Part shown: piece after piece, positions 12,349-22,633 of the stretch
Numbering within the stretch: the first letter of the stretch is position 1
How the letters are laid out: every line of letters starts with the position of its first letter
Source: Blepharisma japonicum
Lineage: Eukaryota > Ciliophora > Heterotrichea > Heterotrichida > Blepharismidae
Direction of reading: 5' to 3'
Length of the DNA: 64,000 bases
NCBI GenBank assembly: GCA_949751835.1
Contig: CATKHK010000113.1
Span: 62,001-126,000 of the forward strand
Translations under genes and position numbers: made by a program
Notes under the pieces: model-generated
The model's input: the letters and a program-made list of their open reading frames with translations, nothing else
Databases searched by the model: none
Told to the model about the DNA's origin: nothing

Positions 12349-12945
12349 ATGGCATATTTATATTTAAAAGGGCAAAGGATCAAAATTGAAAAATTTACAA
12401 AAATATTATTGAAGGTTAAATATAAATGACTTTAATCACTTTATTCAGCTCCAAGCCAAATTCAATACTCTTTATGCTCCACCAAAACACGTTAAGGAGT
12501 AAATCAATTTTTATAAAAAGAATCCTGACTTCATCAACCAATGTCGCATAGCTCAATCATTATTAAATAAAATAATTTTGAAATTCGCAACAAAAATTCT
12601 TTCATTTCAGATTTCAATTACCTTTATAATGATGACGAAGGAATAGAAATTTACACTTATGACATAAAATTTAAAGCAATGACCTCAACATTAAATTTTA
12701 AATCTTACAGTGTAAATATACGTTTATTTGATAGAGTGATGGATTATATTAAATTTTCAAATTCGCATTTGCTTATTAAAATATCGAAATCATAAACCGA
12801 TATTCGTCATCCCAATTTAAATTTCAAAAAAATTAATAAGTAAAAATTTATTTTAAAAGTTACAATGGCGATCATAGTCATCTAGTAAATGTAAGAATAT
12901 AAGTGAGATGTTTACTATTAGAAGAATGTCAATAGGAATCAGCAA
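12349..12945 (+). pseudogene. Family-A copy A4, truncated and interrupted
   Basis: ATGGCATATTTATATTTAAA opens a copy most like A8, including the preceding leader (GAAACATTTAATTACAT). Reading-frame breaks begin within 70 bp, similarity continues to ~12780 (the NSHLLI region), unrelated AT-rich sequence occupies ~12785-12885, and a short piece coding ISEMFTIRR resumes at ~12893-12935. The last third is absent. It is a dead copy and the likely local sister of A8, which now lies 9 kb away. Confidence 0.7.
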
Positions 12946-13035
12946 GCTTGCCAAATAGTATGAAGTAACAAATCCAAATTATAGCATCACTTATGTGAAA
13001 ATACCTGTAGAGTTTAATAAACCAAAAAAGGTTGC
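12940..13035 (+). repeat. Dispersed repeat, copy 2
   Basis: CAGCAAGCTTGCCAAATAGTATGAA..., then CACTTATGTGAAAATACC, match the 7190-7335 segment in order and spacing. It lies between A4 and A5. Confidence 0.4.
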
Positions 13036-13161
13036 TGGGTAATGAATCTTTGCTAATCTTTATGCAGTTTTAGTTTAGTTTTTATGAGTTTATCGTGCTC
13101 GAAATTGCAAAAATAATACTAAATTTTAATTTAGTTTATTTGCACAATATTATAATAAAGC

Positions 13162-14283
13162 ATGGAAGATTTATATTTAGAAGAGCAAAGGATAAAAATT
13201 GAAGAATTCACAAAAATACTTGCAAATTTATATGTAAATGACTCTGATCTCCATAGACAGCTCCAATCCGAGTTCAATACTCTTTCTGCTCTGCCAGAAA
13301 ACATAAAAGATATAATTAATATTAATAAAGAATATCTCTGCACCCAAAGCTTCTATAGAGACTACACCAATCAATGTCGCATTACTCAATCATTATTGAA
13401 TAAAAAAATTTTTGAAATCCACAAGCAAACCTATAATAATTCTTACAATTCCGATTTCAATTACCTCTATAATTATGACGAAAATCTAAATGGAACTGAA
13501 ATGTGCATTTATGATATAAAATCTCAAACAAAAATCCCAACATGTGAATTAAAATTTTACAAACCAAATAGTCGTTTAACTGATAAAATTAGGAACTATG
13601 TTAAAATTTCAAACTCATATTTACTTATTATGGGACCTAATAAATATGAAAGTAAAGGTTTTTTAATGGATCTAAAAACCAAAGCAATAAGCGAGATTTT
13701 TAATTTTAAAAACAAAGCAATAGCAATTAATTGTTTCAATCAATTTATTTATTATGATAATTATATATATGTATTTGGAGACTCAGGTAGGTCCGGCTTG
13801 ATGAAATATGATATAAATCTGAATAAGTGGCGAAAATTGCCATTCCCTCGTTTGGATGGAAGAATTTTTTCAGTTCTTTTTCACGATTATGTCATAATAA
13901 GTCTTTATTCGGACTCAAGACTTTATTTATACGATCTTTTAATTGAAGCCCATTCAGAAATTACGTTTTATAATGGAGGAGATAATTGCAGATTTTTATT
14001 TACTGATCAAATGAGGGTTTATCTGTGAATACAAAATAGTTCGATTTATGAAAGTGATGTAAATAACCCGTTTAAATGAAATAAAATAGGGAATAATAAT
14101 TTTGGAATTCGCTATTCTCCTTATGATATAACTTTCAGCAATTTTGAAGGAAATCTTTATGCTAGTTTTATTGTAAAACCTCAAATGCTATGCTATAAGT
14201 TTAATAAAGAGAGAAAGGAAATGGAACTAATTTATCAATCCCAAACTAATATCGATTTTTTAAACCGTTCTAGTTATCTATAG
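13162..14283 (+). CDS. Family-A kelch-like protein, copy A5
   Basis: 373 aa, intact through TGA=Trp at 14026 and 14077, ending at TAG 14281. It has the helical N-terminal domain (EEFTKILANLYVNDSDLHRQ), a blade-like YIYVFGDSGRSGLMKYDINL followed by NKWRKLPFPRLDGR (the clearest kelch-type W/R pattern in the array), and the FLFTDQMRVYLWIQ signature. The C-terminal tail is extended by ~15 residues compared with A1. No targeting signals. Confidence 0.75.
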
Positions 14284-15569
14284 TTCTCAGCACATTTATA
14301 GCTTCTTAATATTCTTAAATTCAATTATAAATAGCACCTAAATATTTTTAAGCATACCAATTTATTTTTATATTGTGATTTTAACTATTTTATACTATAT
14401 AAGGTATATATTTTATTTTTATTGCAATCTGCGAAATTGGGTGTAAGTCTTAAGGGTGAGGCGAAAAAAAAACTGATGGATTTTTTCTGCCTCACCCAAA
14501 TCTTAAAGGTTTATTCAATTTCATAGTGGCGGCGCGCAGAAATTAACATAGATTGACATTATAAGTTATGCGAAAATTCCAACTGTATTTTGATTATCCG
14601 AAAAGGCTCGTTGTTGCCCCTAAATCTGCTATATCTTGGATTAGAAAAAATAAGAGTCTCCCAGATAGATGATGGCATAACTAATTTTGACTAAAGTAAT
14701 AGTTACCAGAATCATATGTATATTTTAAATCTATAGATAATAGATACTTTGAATACTCAGAAAGAGCCTTTGAGACAAAATATGATTTCAATAAAAAGAA
14801 ATTTGAGACAATAATAGCATTTCACACGGTATAGACTCAAAATAGCATAAAGTATAACACACAACATAGGATATGACATAATGCATGGCAGACAGCGTGA
14901 TATTGCGCACATAGCACGATACCTAGCATGCGATACAGCACATGGAATCGCAAATTTAATAGCGCAAGACGTAGAATTCAGTATATCTCACAACATAAAG
15001 CATAGTATAGTACGCAGCATGATCCGCGATGGCATAAAAAAGGGATGATAACGATGATTGGAGGCAGATATTAGAAGAAGGGAAATTGAGAATGAAGATT
15101 AAAAATAGCACAGAAATAAATAAAGAAACGAATATTAGAGAAGAAGGAATTGGAAGAAGATTAAGAAACAGAAGAAAAGAAGAAAGAGAATGAAAATTAA
15201 AATGAAAATGAAGGTTAAAAAAGATAGCCGTAAGATTGTCTAGCAGGTTGCACCTGCTTAAGTTAAACAAAACGTAGAATTATAATGCAATTATGTAGTA
15301 TTAATTTGCTTTTATAGAAAATTCATTAATATAATTAATCAAGTCAGCGCCCCAAAGTTTAAATTGCATTCTATTTAGAAAAATCTAATTATTTTTGTTC
15401 AAATTATTTTACATGAGTTTTGCTAAAGTCAACTCCTATATTATATATCAGGAGATTAATTTACGCTGAGATTTTGGGCTTAGTTATTAGTGCGGTTATC
15501 TTGTTCAAAATTTCAAAAGTAAGCTTAAATTTCAATTTAATATATATGTTCAAACTATTAATGTAAATT
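14284..15569 (+). other. Intergenic; A-type upstream repeat and low-complexity insert
   Basis: No gene. ~14540-14770 is the family-A upstream repeat. ~14800-15050 is a simple-sequence region of imperfect short units built on AGCATA, AGCACGATAC and GCGCA-type words, followed by a purine-rich tract to ~15230 (GAAGAAAAGAAGAAAGAGAA). A small minus-strand open frame here is just the complement of the purine tract. Confidence 0.5.
14800..15230 (+). repeat. Low-complexity repeat and purine-rich tract
   Basis: The first part is a decayed array of ~10-15-bp units around AGCATA/ACACAACATA/GCACGATAC; the second is a ~170-nt almost pure A/G strand. Both look unlike the surrounding AT-rich spacer and are missing before A3 and A8, so they entered this copy of the upstream region. 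Confidence 0.5.
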
Positions 15570-16663
15570 ATGGCAGAGCTATATTTAGAAACGCAAAGGA
15601 TAAGAATTCAAGAATTTGAAAAAATGCTAGTAGGTTTATCGATGAATGACTCTAGTCGCTACGGTGAGCTCCAAGCTGAGTTCAATACTCTTGCCGCTTT
15701 ACCGAAAAACATAAAGAGCATGATTAATATTAATAAAAAAGATCTTCTAATTCAAAGCTTATTTTGAGACTTTACCAATCAATGTCGCATTACTCAATCA
15801 TTATTGACTAAAATAATTTTTGAAATTCACAAACAAAATTATAATAACTCTTACAACTTAAATTTCAATTACCTTTACAATAATGACGAAAATCTAAAAG
15901 GAACAGAAATTTATGTTTATGATATAAACATCAAACACAAACATCCACATTAAGATTTAAATCTTATGCTTCAGATATACGTCTATGTGATAGAATAATG
16001 GACTGTTTTAAAATTTCAAATTCGCATTTACTTATTATAGGAGCTAATGAATATAAATATAATGGATTTTTAATGGATCTAAAGACCAAAGCAATAAGCG
16101 AGATGTTTAATTTTGCAAGCCAAAAACGAGCAAAGCATATTTTCAATCAGTTTATTTATTATGATAATTGCTTATTTGTATTTGGGGAATTAAGCAGCTC
16201 AGGCTTGATGAAATATAACATAAATCAGAATAGGTTGAAGAGATTAGCATTCCCGCGAACGAATGAAAGAATTTTTTCAGTTCTTTTCCATAACTATGTC
16301 TTAATAAGTTTTTATACAGATTCTAGCTTTTATTTATATGACCTTTTAATTGAAGCTCATTCAGAAATTACATTTTATAATCGTGTGAGGAATCGTAAAT
16401 TTTTATTTACTGATCAAGTAAGGGTTTATTTGTGGATACAAAATAATTCTATTTATGAAAGTGATGTAAATAACCCATTTATATGAAATCTCATAGGAAA
16501 TAATGATTTTGGAATTAATTATTCACCTTATGATATAACTTTCAGCAATTTTGAAGGAAATATTTATATTAGTTTTATTGTGAGACCTCAAATGCTATGC
16601 TTTAAATTTAATAGAGAAAGAAAAGAAATGGAATTAATTTACCAAGGGGAAGTTGATAGATAA
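15570..16663 (+). pseudogene. Family-A copy A6 with a single frameshift
   Basis: The N-terminal half is open from ATG 15570 through a TGA=Trp at 15765 to ~15930. The remainder is open in another frame to TAA 16661. At ~15925 the sequence is GATATAAACATCAAA where sisters have GATATAAAACATCAA, so one A is missing from a homopolymer. All other family landmarks, including the FLFTDQVRVYLWIQ signature, are present. It is either a very young pseudogene or a sequencing/assembly error in an intact ~364-aa gene. Confidence 0.65.
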
Positions 16664-17007
16664 TTTAATTAAATAGCTTAATCAAAATGATCCAATGATC
16701 ATAATTTAAATTTAAAAAAATTTAAGTTAGGTCCTTGCATCTTCCAATATTATTCAAACATTTTATTTATAATCTGTAATGGACCTCTATTAATCAGTAT
16801 ATTCAATTTTTTAAGGTTCCAAGTTGCACTTAAAACTTGTGTCAGCTAACTGGGATTCAACAATCTAGTCTAATAGCATGCTAGATTGACAATTCTAGAA
16901 TGAGCTAGAATAGTATAAATAGAAACAATTATAATTAATTAAAGTCAAAGGACAATAATCGCAAATCTCTTTGTATGTATGATGGGATAAGATGGTTATA
17001 ATAAAGT
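16664..17007 (+). other. Intergenic spacer between A6 and A7 with dispersed repeat, copy 3
   Basis: No gene. ~16795-16900 (AAGGTTCCAAGTTGCACTTA, ...GTGTCAGCTAACTGG) matches the dispersed repeat at 7190. The usual family-A promoter block is not obvious before A7. Confidence 0.4.
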
Positions 17008-18084
17008 ATGGCAGATTTAATTTTAGGTAAGAAAACAAAGAAAATAGAAAAAATTAGAATTAGTCTTGCTGCTTTGCATATAAAAGATTATAGCACCCTC
17101 AGTCAGCTTCAAGACGAATTTAAAGAGCTATCTGCTTTGCCAGCACATATCGTGGATATGATCACCAAAAATAAAAATAATCCTCGAGTTCAATGTATGT
17201 ATCAAGACTTTAAAAATAAATGCTTCACTACTCGAGTTATGTTTGCCCGATTCCTTTTTAAAATTCACAGAGAAAACTATAGTACTCATTACAATTCAGA
17301 TTTCAACTATCTTTACAATGATTCAGAAAACCGAAATGGAATAGAACTTTATATATACGATTTAAAAACTCATAAAAGAACTTCTACATTAAAGTTACAT
17401 AATTGTCGCAAAAATCATAGTTTATTAGATCAAATAGCGGGAATTATCAAAATTGCAAACTCTCATTTATTTATCATCGGGAATAACCATAAAGGATATT
17501 TAATGGAACTAAAAAACAAAGAAATAAATCTTTGGCTGGATTTTAATTATGATGACTTTAGATTTGATAAATCAAGGCACTTTGTTTATTATGATAATTG
17601 TATATATATTTTTTTTGGTGCAGGATTGATGAAGTATGACTTAAATCGGCAAAAATTAAAAAATATTTCATTTCCTTCTTTGATGGGAAGAGTTTTTACT
17701 GTTATTTATCATAAATATATTTTAGTAACCAGTTTTTGAAGTTCTAAATTTTACCTATATGATTTTACAATAGAATCTTGCTCAGAAATTACATTTTTAG
17801 AGGATATGAAAGGCAGAAAATTTTTATTTACTGACCAAAAGAGGGTTTATTTGCTTATGGAAAACAACTCTATTTATGAAAGTAGTTTAAATAATCCCTT
17901 TAAATGAAAGATAATAGGGAATTTGAATTTTGGAACTCATGGTTCACCTAATAATATAACTTTTAGCAATTTTGAGGGAGATATTTATGCTAGTTTTATT
18001 GAGAAACCAGAGATGTATTGCTATAAGTTTAATAAAAAAAGAATAGAAATGGAATTAATTTATCAAGGGGAAGTTAGTTATTAA
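17008..18084 (+). CDS. Family-A kelch-like protein, copy A7 (divergent)
   Basis: 358 aa, intact through TGA=Trp at 17737 and 17905, stop TAA. The most diverged intact member: it opens MADLILGKKTKKIEKIRISL, has basic replacements through the N-terminal domain, and its blade segment reads CIYIFFGAGLMKYDLN. It keeps the C-terminal signature in altered form (FLFTDQKRVYLLMENNSIYE, NNPFKWKIIG). It may be the oldest copy at the array edge. Confidence 0.75.
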
Positions 18085-19869
18085 GCTGATTTCAATTATC
18101 TTACTATGTTTAAACATAATTTACGCGTTTTTAATAGTTATAAAATTCAGCTGGTAAGATTTTTAAAAAATTAAAAGTCATTCCTGCTATTATTTAGATA
18201 CTTATAACTTTAGTTTATGATAGTTATATGTTTGGCTAGTTATGAAATACTTTTTTATTCATTTCATTCCATATTGATAGGCAATTTTTAGTATATTAGG
18301 TACTTTAATAAGATATTTTATACTTTCGGCTAAATAAAAATAATTATTCAGAATAATTTATATATAGTAAATCAAATAAAAATTAAATGTTGCTAAGTTT
18401 AAATTCCGATTGAAAGACGCTATATCAATTTATGATATTTTTCCCTTTACATAATTTGCATTGTTTACTGAGCATTCGTGAAATGTTTAATGCTGAATTA
18501 AATGTGTATAGGAGTTTTAAAGATCTCAGAAATAAAATATTTGCAGGATATTGACAAATTATATAATTTACTACAGATGCTGCCTATTATTGTGACTTCC
18601 TGCTTTAAAAATTTTTGGTAACAATTTTAATAAATTTATGAACTCTAATTGTAAATTTTCTCTTTTGATGGTGTCTAAATTCAAGTTCTATTTGTCTTTA
18701 TGATACTTTGGCTTGCTTGAGAAGAGTCTAAAAAAAGCAGGATTTAAACTTGGAAAAGTCAGAAAAATAATAAGTTCGAAAATATTCGATAAAATGGAAA
18801 AGAGAGTGGCCAAAGGATTTTAAAATCGAGAGAATGTACACCATTGACATTGACAAATTTGAGCTAGATGGTTAAGCTATTATATAATTTTCAGCATATA
18901 GATAAATTTTTTACCCTTTATATAAATCTTGCTAAATTTTCCAATTTTTTTAAGATATAATTACAATAAAATGCAATATAGATAATTTTTGATGTGATCA
19001 TTTTATGATTTTCAAATCGATAATTTTAAATAAATTACTTAATATTGCTATGAGCTCAATAAGAATCTTATAAATTGCATTTATGTTGTTTCATATTAAA
19101 GATTAATAAAATTTATGTGCTACAAAAAATTTTTGCAAGACATCTTAAATAAACTAATCTTAAATATATAATTTTAGAAAATTTAAAAATTATTATTTCA
19201 TGATTTTTATACAGAATGATATAGGAAATATTAATTTGACTTATATTGCGAAGGCCAAAAATTCAGAAAACACTAAATATTAAGCATTTTTTCTTTTTTT
19301 TATTTTCATCTTTATAATTTCCAATATGTAAAAAGCAAAAAATTTTGATTCAATACTGAAAAGATAATATCTCAAATCTCTTAGAAGCAAGTTCTATTGC
19401 AAGTGTAATAAAAATTGTATAGAAATTTTGAAATATCCTTAGAGTAAATTATGCGATTACTCACTAAAAGAAAATGTCAAATAAAAGTAAAATTAAATAA
19501 TAAGCATCTAAGTATTATTTTTATTTTATAATAATTATATCTTGGATTATACTGGAATAAATTTTTTAATTTCGCACAACTATTTAGTTGGCAATAATTA
19601 TTTAAATTTTTTATCATCTAATTCCAAAAATTAAATGGTCATTTTGTTTATATAAGAGGTCCAAGAATTTATTTAAATTTGCCTGCAGAATATTTTTGCT
19701 ACACAATATATATAAAAATTCAATTATTTGCCTATTCATTCAAATATATAATTACAATTTTAGACTATTTGTTGAATTATTATTTATATTTAATTTTTTA
19801 ACTATTTTTGTATAGCTTCCTCATCTCCACATTCATAACTTAAACCTGTTCATGCATTATTATCATAAT
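18085..19869 (+). other. Intergenic between the two arrays; contains a decayed cyclin-like copy
   Basis: Very AT-rich. ~18468-18875 is a decayed cyclin-family copy (separate entry). ~19370-19869 resembles the region upstream of B3 (shared AATATCCTTA..TAAATTATG, CTATTTGTTG and CTATTTTTGTATAG/TATTATAG words). No other gene was found. Confidence 0.45.
18468..18875 (+). pseudogene. Decayed cyclin-Y-like copy
   Basis: Stretches match the family in order: ~18470-18520 corresponds to SLSEECLMLTLMYVLRVLK, ~18520-18565 to ISEIKIFAG-WQII, then ~18725-18875 to the C-terminal KLGKVRKIISS..., ERMYTIDIDKFELDG and a TAA. The middle of the cyclin box is missing or unreadable and several frames are used. Oldest-looking member of the array, on its left edge. 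Confidence 0.6.
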
Positions 19870-19887
19870 ATATTGTATAATAAAAAT
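19870..19887 (+). promoter_or_regulatory. Conserved start-proximal block of cyclin-like genes
   Basis: ATATTGTATAATAAAAAT stands directly against the ATG of B1 and is identical before B3 (26561-26578). B2, B4, B5 and two decayed copies have TATA-rich variants ending AAAAATATG or AAAAATGG. The conservation fixes the start codon and suggests a core promoter or leader element. Confidence 0.5.
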
Positions 19888-20637
19888 ATGTTTAATAGCT
19901 ACCATAAAACGGCAATAACTCAGCTTGAGTATGTATCAGGTCATAATAAAATTTATCCATCATTAGAAGACCTAGCAGTCGGATTTTCATTTGTGCTCCA
20001 TGCAAAAATCATTGAAGACTTTGAGTCCAAAGGCAGCAGCCATTCTCCGAAAAATGAAACATTTTTCAATAGAAACCATCTGCTGAGCTATTTAAGTTCA
20101 GATTTAAAAGACATCCCATCAGCTAATGAGATTTTTTCATTCACGTTTAATTTATATAGCTCACTTGGCCCCAGCGAGGAATGCTTGATGCTGACTTTAA
20201 TGTACGTCTTAAGAGTTTTAAAGACTTCAGAAATAAAAATATTTGCAGGCAATTGGCAAATTATTATAATTGGTGCTACCCTGACTTCGCTAAGGGTTTG
20301 TGATCCAGCCCACTACTGTAACTTACAGCTTAAAAACCTTTTAGTAGTATTAAGTCATGATGAAATTTTTGAGCTTAATGATGAGTTTTCTTGCTTAATG
20401 GAATCTAAATACGAGGTCGATTTATCCTTTTTTGGAAGATGCCTTGATATTTTGGCTTATGCCTGGGAAGAACAGTCTGAAAAGAAATGGAAATTAAACT
20501 TGGAAAAAGTCAGCAAAATTATAAGCAGGTCTAAGACTTTTGATAATGCAGAAGAAGATGAAGAGGATAGCCAAAGAATTATTAAGAGTGAGAGATTGTA
20601 CAGTATTAATCTCGACCAATTCGAATTAGATTATTAA
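19888..20637 (+). CDS. Cyclin-Y-like protein, copy B1
   Basis: 249 aa from the ATG that follows the conserved AATAAAAAT block; an in-frame ATG at 19852 lies inside that block and is less likely. Residues ~85-215 form a cyclin box closest to cyclin Y: SEECLMLTLMYVLRVLKTSEI, then FAGNWQIIIIGATLTSLRVCD, then NLQL...FELNDEFSCLMESKYEVDLSFF. Cyclin Y recruits PFTAIRE/PCTAIRE CDKs at membranes, but the usual N-terminal myristoylation glycine is absent and KVWDD is replaced by RVCDPA. The C-terminus ends ERLYSINLDQFELDY, shared by all members. Its 3' flank is nearly identical to that of the broken copy at 22651. Confidence 0.75.
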   Translation: MFNSYHKTAITQLEYVSGHNKIYPSLEDLAVGFSFVLHAKIIEDFESKGSSHSPKNETFFNRNHLLSYLSSDLKDIPSANEIFSFTFNLYSSLGPSEECLMLTLMYVLRVLKTSEIKIFAGNWQIIIIGATLTSLRVCDPAHYCNLQLKNLLVVLSHDEIFELNDEFSCLMESKYEVDLSFFGRCLDILAYAWEEQSEKKWKLNLEKVSKIISRSKTFDNAEEDEEDSQRIIKSERLYSINLDQFELDY

Positions 20638-21568
20638 GCCATTTTATCAGCATAAACAGTATATCTAATTATTTTTTTAACTTTGGCAAATTTAATCAAT
20701 ATGCTAGAAACTTGATAGTTAAACTTATTTTGTTTTTTAATGAATAGTTTATAAGTGCAAATATTGCTAACTGTATGATGATATTAAAGACATTTAAAAC
20801 CGATTACAAAAAATTATCGAAAATTTCTATGAATTCAATAATAGGTATTTTGCAGTTATAAATTTGTGCTGAATGCTTATTAAATGACAAAGGAATTTAA
20901 ACAATTTAAAATTTTACTGAGTCATTTTGGGACTGATTAATCTACTACGAGAATTGCAAATTATCTATAACCCGTGGATGTCTTTCTATAAGTTTTAGAG
21001 AAAGAACAGATTGGATTTTTATCAAAGGTGATTAAATGAATTACTTTTATAAATTATTAAACATTCTCTTTCTCTATAAATTTCCTATTGCTTTCTCAAA
21101 TATCTTAATTTATAAATATCAAAGCTCGCGTAGTTATATAGATTGAGTATCAATTTTAAAGGCTTCAGGCTCTTTCCTAGTATGAACGCCATGTGGAAAT
21201 TAACTACCTTTTCTTAGCATTATGCTATAAATTATGCGAAAATAATAATGACATTTTTATTATCAAAAAAAGGCTCAATCGTGCCCGTAGTCGGTACCTG
21301 TGTCATGGTTTGGAAGAAACAAGAGTCTCTCTGATGGATGATGGTATCACTAATTTTGACTAAGTCCTTAGCAGAATCAATTGCATTTTTTTAATCTTTA
21401 GATAATAAGCACAGCAAAATCTAATTACTTTTGGTTTTAATAAATTTCTATGTTATAGCAGTATATAAAATTTTATTTAGATCCATGCTGGCATTTCGAG
21501 CTTGGTTCGATTTTTCAAAATAAGCTTAATTTTATTTTAGTATATGTGTCGAAATATTTAATTACATC
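20638..21568 (+). other. Intergenic; duplicated 3' flank, family-A relic and A-type upstream repeat
   Basis: 20638-21060 is ~420 bp shared with 23158-23560. Inside it, ~20945-21030 carries a worn piece of a family-A 3' end (TATAAGTTTTAGAGAAAGAA beside TGGATTTTTA, compare CYKFNRERKEMEL). ~21175-21455 is the family-A upstream repeat serving A8. No gene. Confidence 0.5.
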
Positions 21569-22633
21569 ATGGCGTATGAATATTTAGAAGCGCAAAGGAT
21601 CAAAATTGTAAAATTTACAAAAATGCTTGAATGTTTATGTATAAACGACTTTAATCACTTTAGTCAGCTCCAAGCCAAGTTTAATTCTCTTTATGATTTA
21701 CCAAAAATCGTAGATAAAATCAATATTTATAAAAAAAATCCTAACTTCGTCAATCAATGTCGCATTACTCAATCATTATTAAATAAAAAAATTTTTGAAA
21801 TCCGCAACAAAATTTCTTGAAATTCAGACTTCAATTACCTTTACAGCCATAATGAAGAAGAATGAGAAACAGAAATTTACATTTATGATATAAAACATCA
21901 AGCAATGACCTCAACATCAAATTTTAGAAATTACGAACCTAATAGAAGTTCATGTTGTTGAATAGTGAACTATATTAAATTCTCAAATTCGCATTTGCTT
22001 ATTATAGGAGCTAATGATCATAAATTTAAAGGATTTATAATGGAACTAAAAACCAAAATAATAAGTGAGATGTTTACTATTAGAAGAAAAAAGCAACCAA
22101 AAAATTATTGATTTAATGAGGTTATTTATTATAATAATGATTTATATATATTTGGAGAATTAAGTGACTCAGGCTTGATGAAATATAACATAAATAGGAA
22201 GAAAGGGCAGAAATTAGTGTTCCCACGAACGACTAGAGCAATTTATTCAGTTCTTTTTCATGACTATGTCTTAATAAGTTTTTATTTGAATTCAAGCTGT
22301 TATTTATATGATCTTTTAATTGAAGATTATTCAGAAATTACATTTCATGAAGGTGGGGAAAATCGTAGGTTTTTATTTACTGATCAAGTGAGGGTTTATT
22401 TGTTAAAGCAAGACGGCTCTATTTATGAAAGTGGCGTAAACAATCCATTTAAATGAAATATCATAGGGAAGATTGATTTTGGATTTCGTAATTGACCTTC
22501 GCGAATGAATTTCAGCAATTTTGAAGGAAATATTTATTTTAGCTTTTTTATGAAACCTTATATTAATTGCTATAAATTTAATAGAGAAAGAAAAGCAATG
22601 GAATTAATATACCAAGAAAAAATCAATTCATAA
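21569..22633 (+). CDS. Family-A kelch-like protein, copy A8, inside the cyclin array
   Basis: 354 aa. It looks broken under the standard code but is fully open with TGA=Trp (21818, 21863, 21958, 22109, 22454 and 22492). Closest relative is the dead copy A4 (same leader, MAYEYLEAQRIKIVKFTK start, same NFRNYE/SEMFTIRRKK middle). It carries the blade-like LYIFGELSDSGLMKYNI and FLFTDQVRVYLLKQ signature. It sits 3.5 kb from A7 between cyclin-like genes and brings its own upstream repeat, so it was moved or copied as a unit. Confidence 0.75.

Noticed and set aside
15900-15950. Programmed frameshift in A6
   Set aside because: No slippery heptamer or downstream structure, and all sister genes are in a single frame; loss of one A is simpler.
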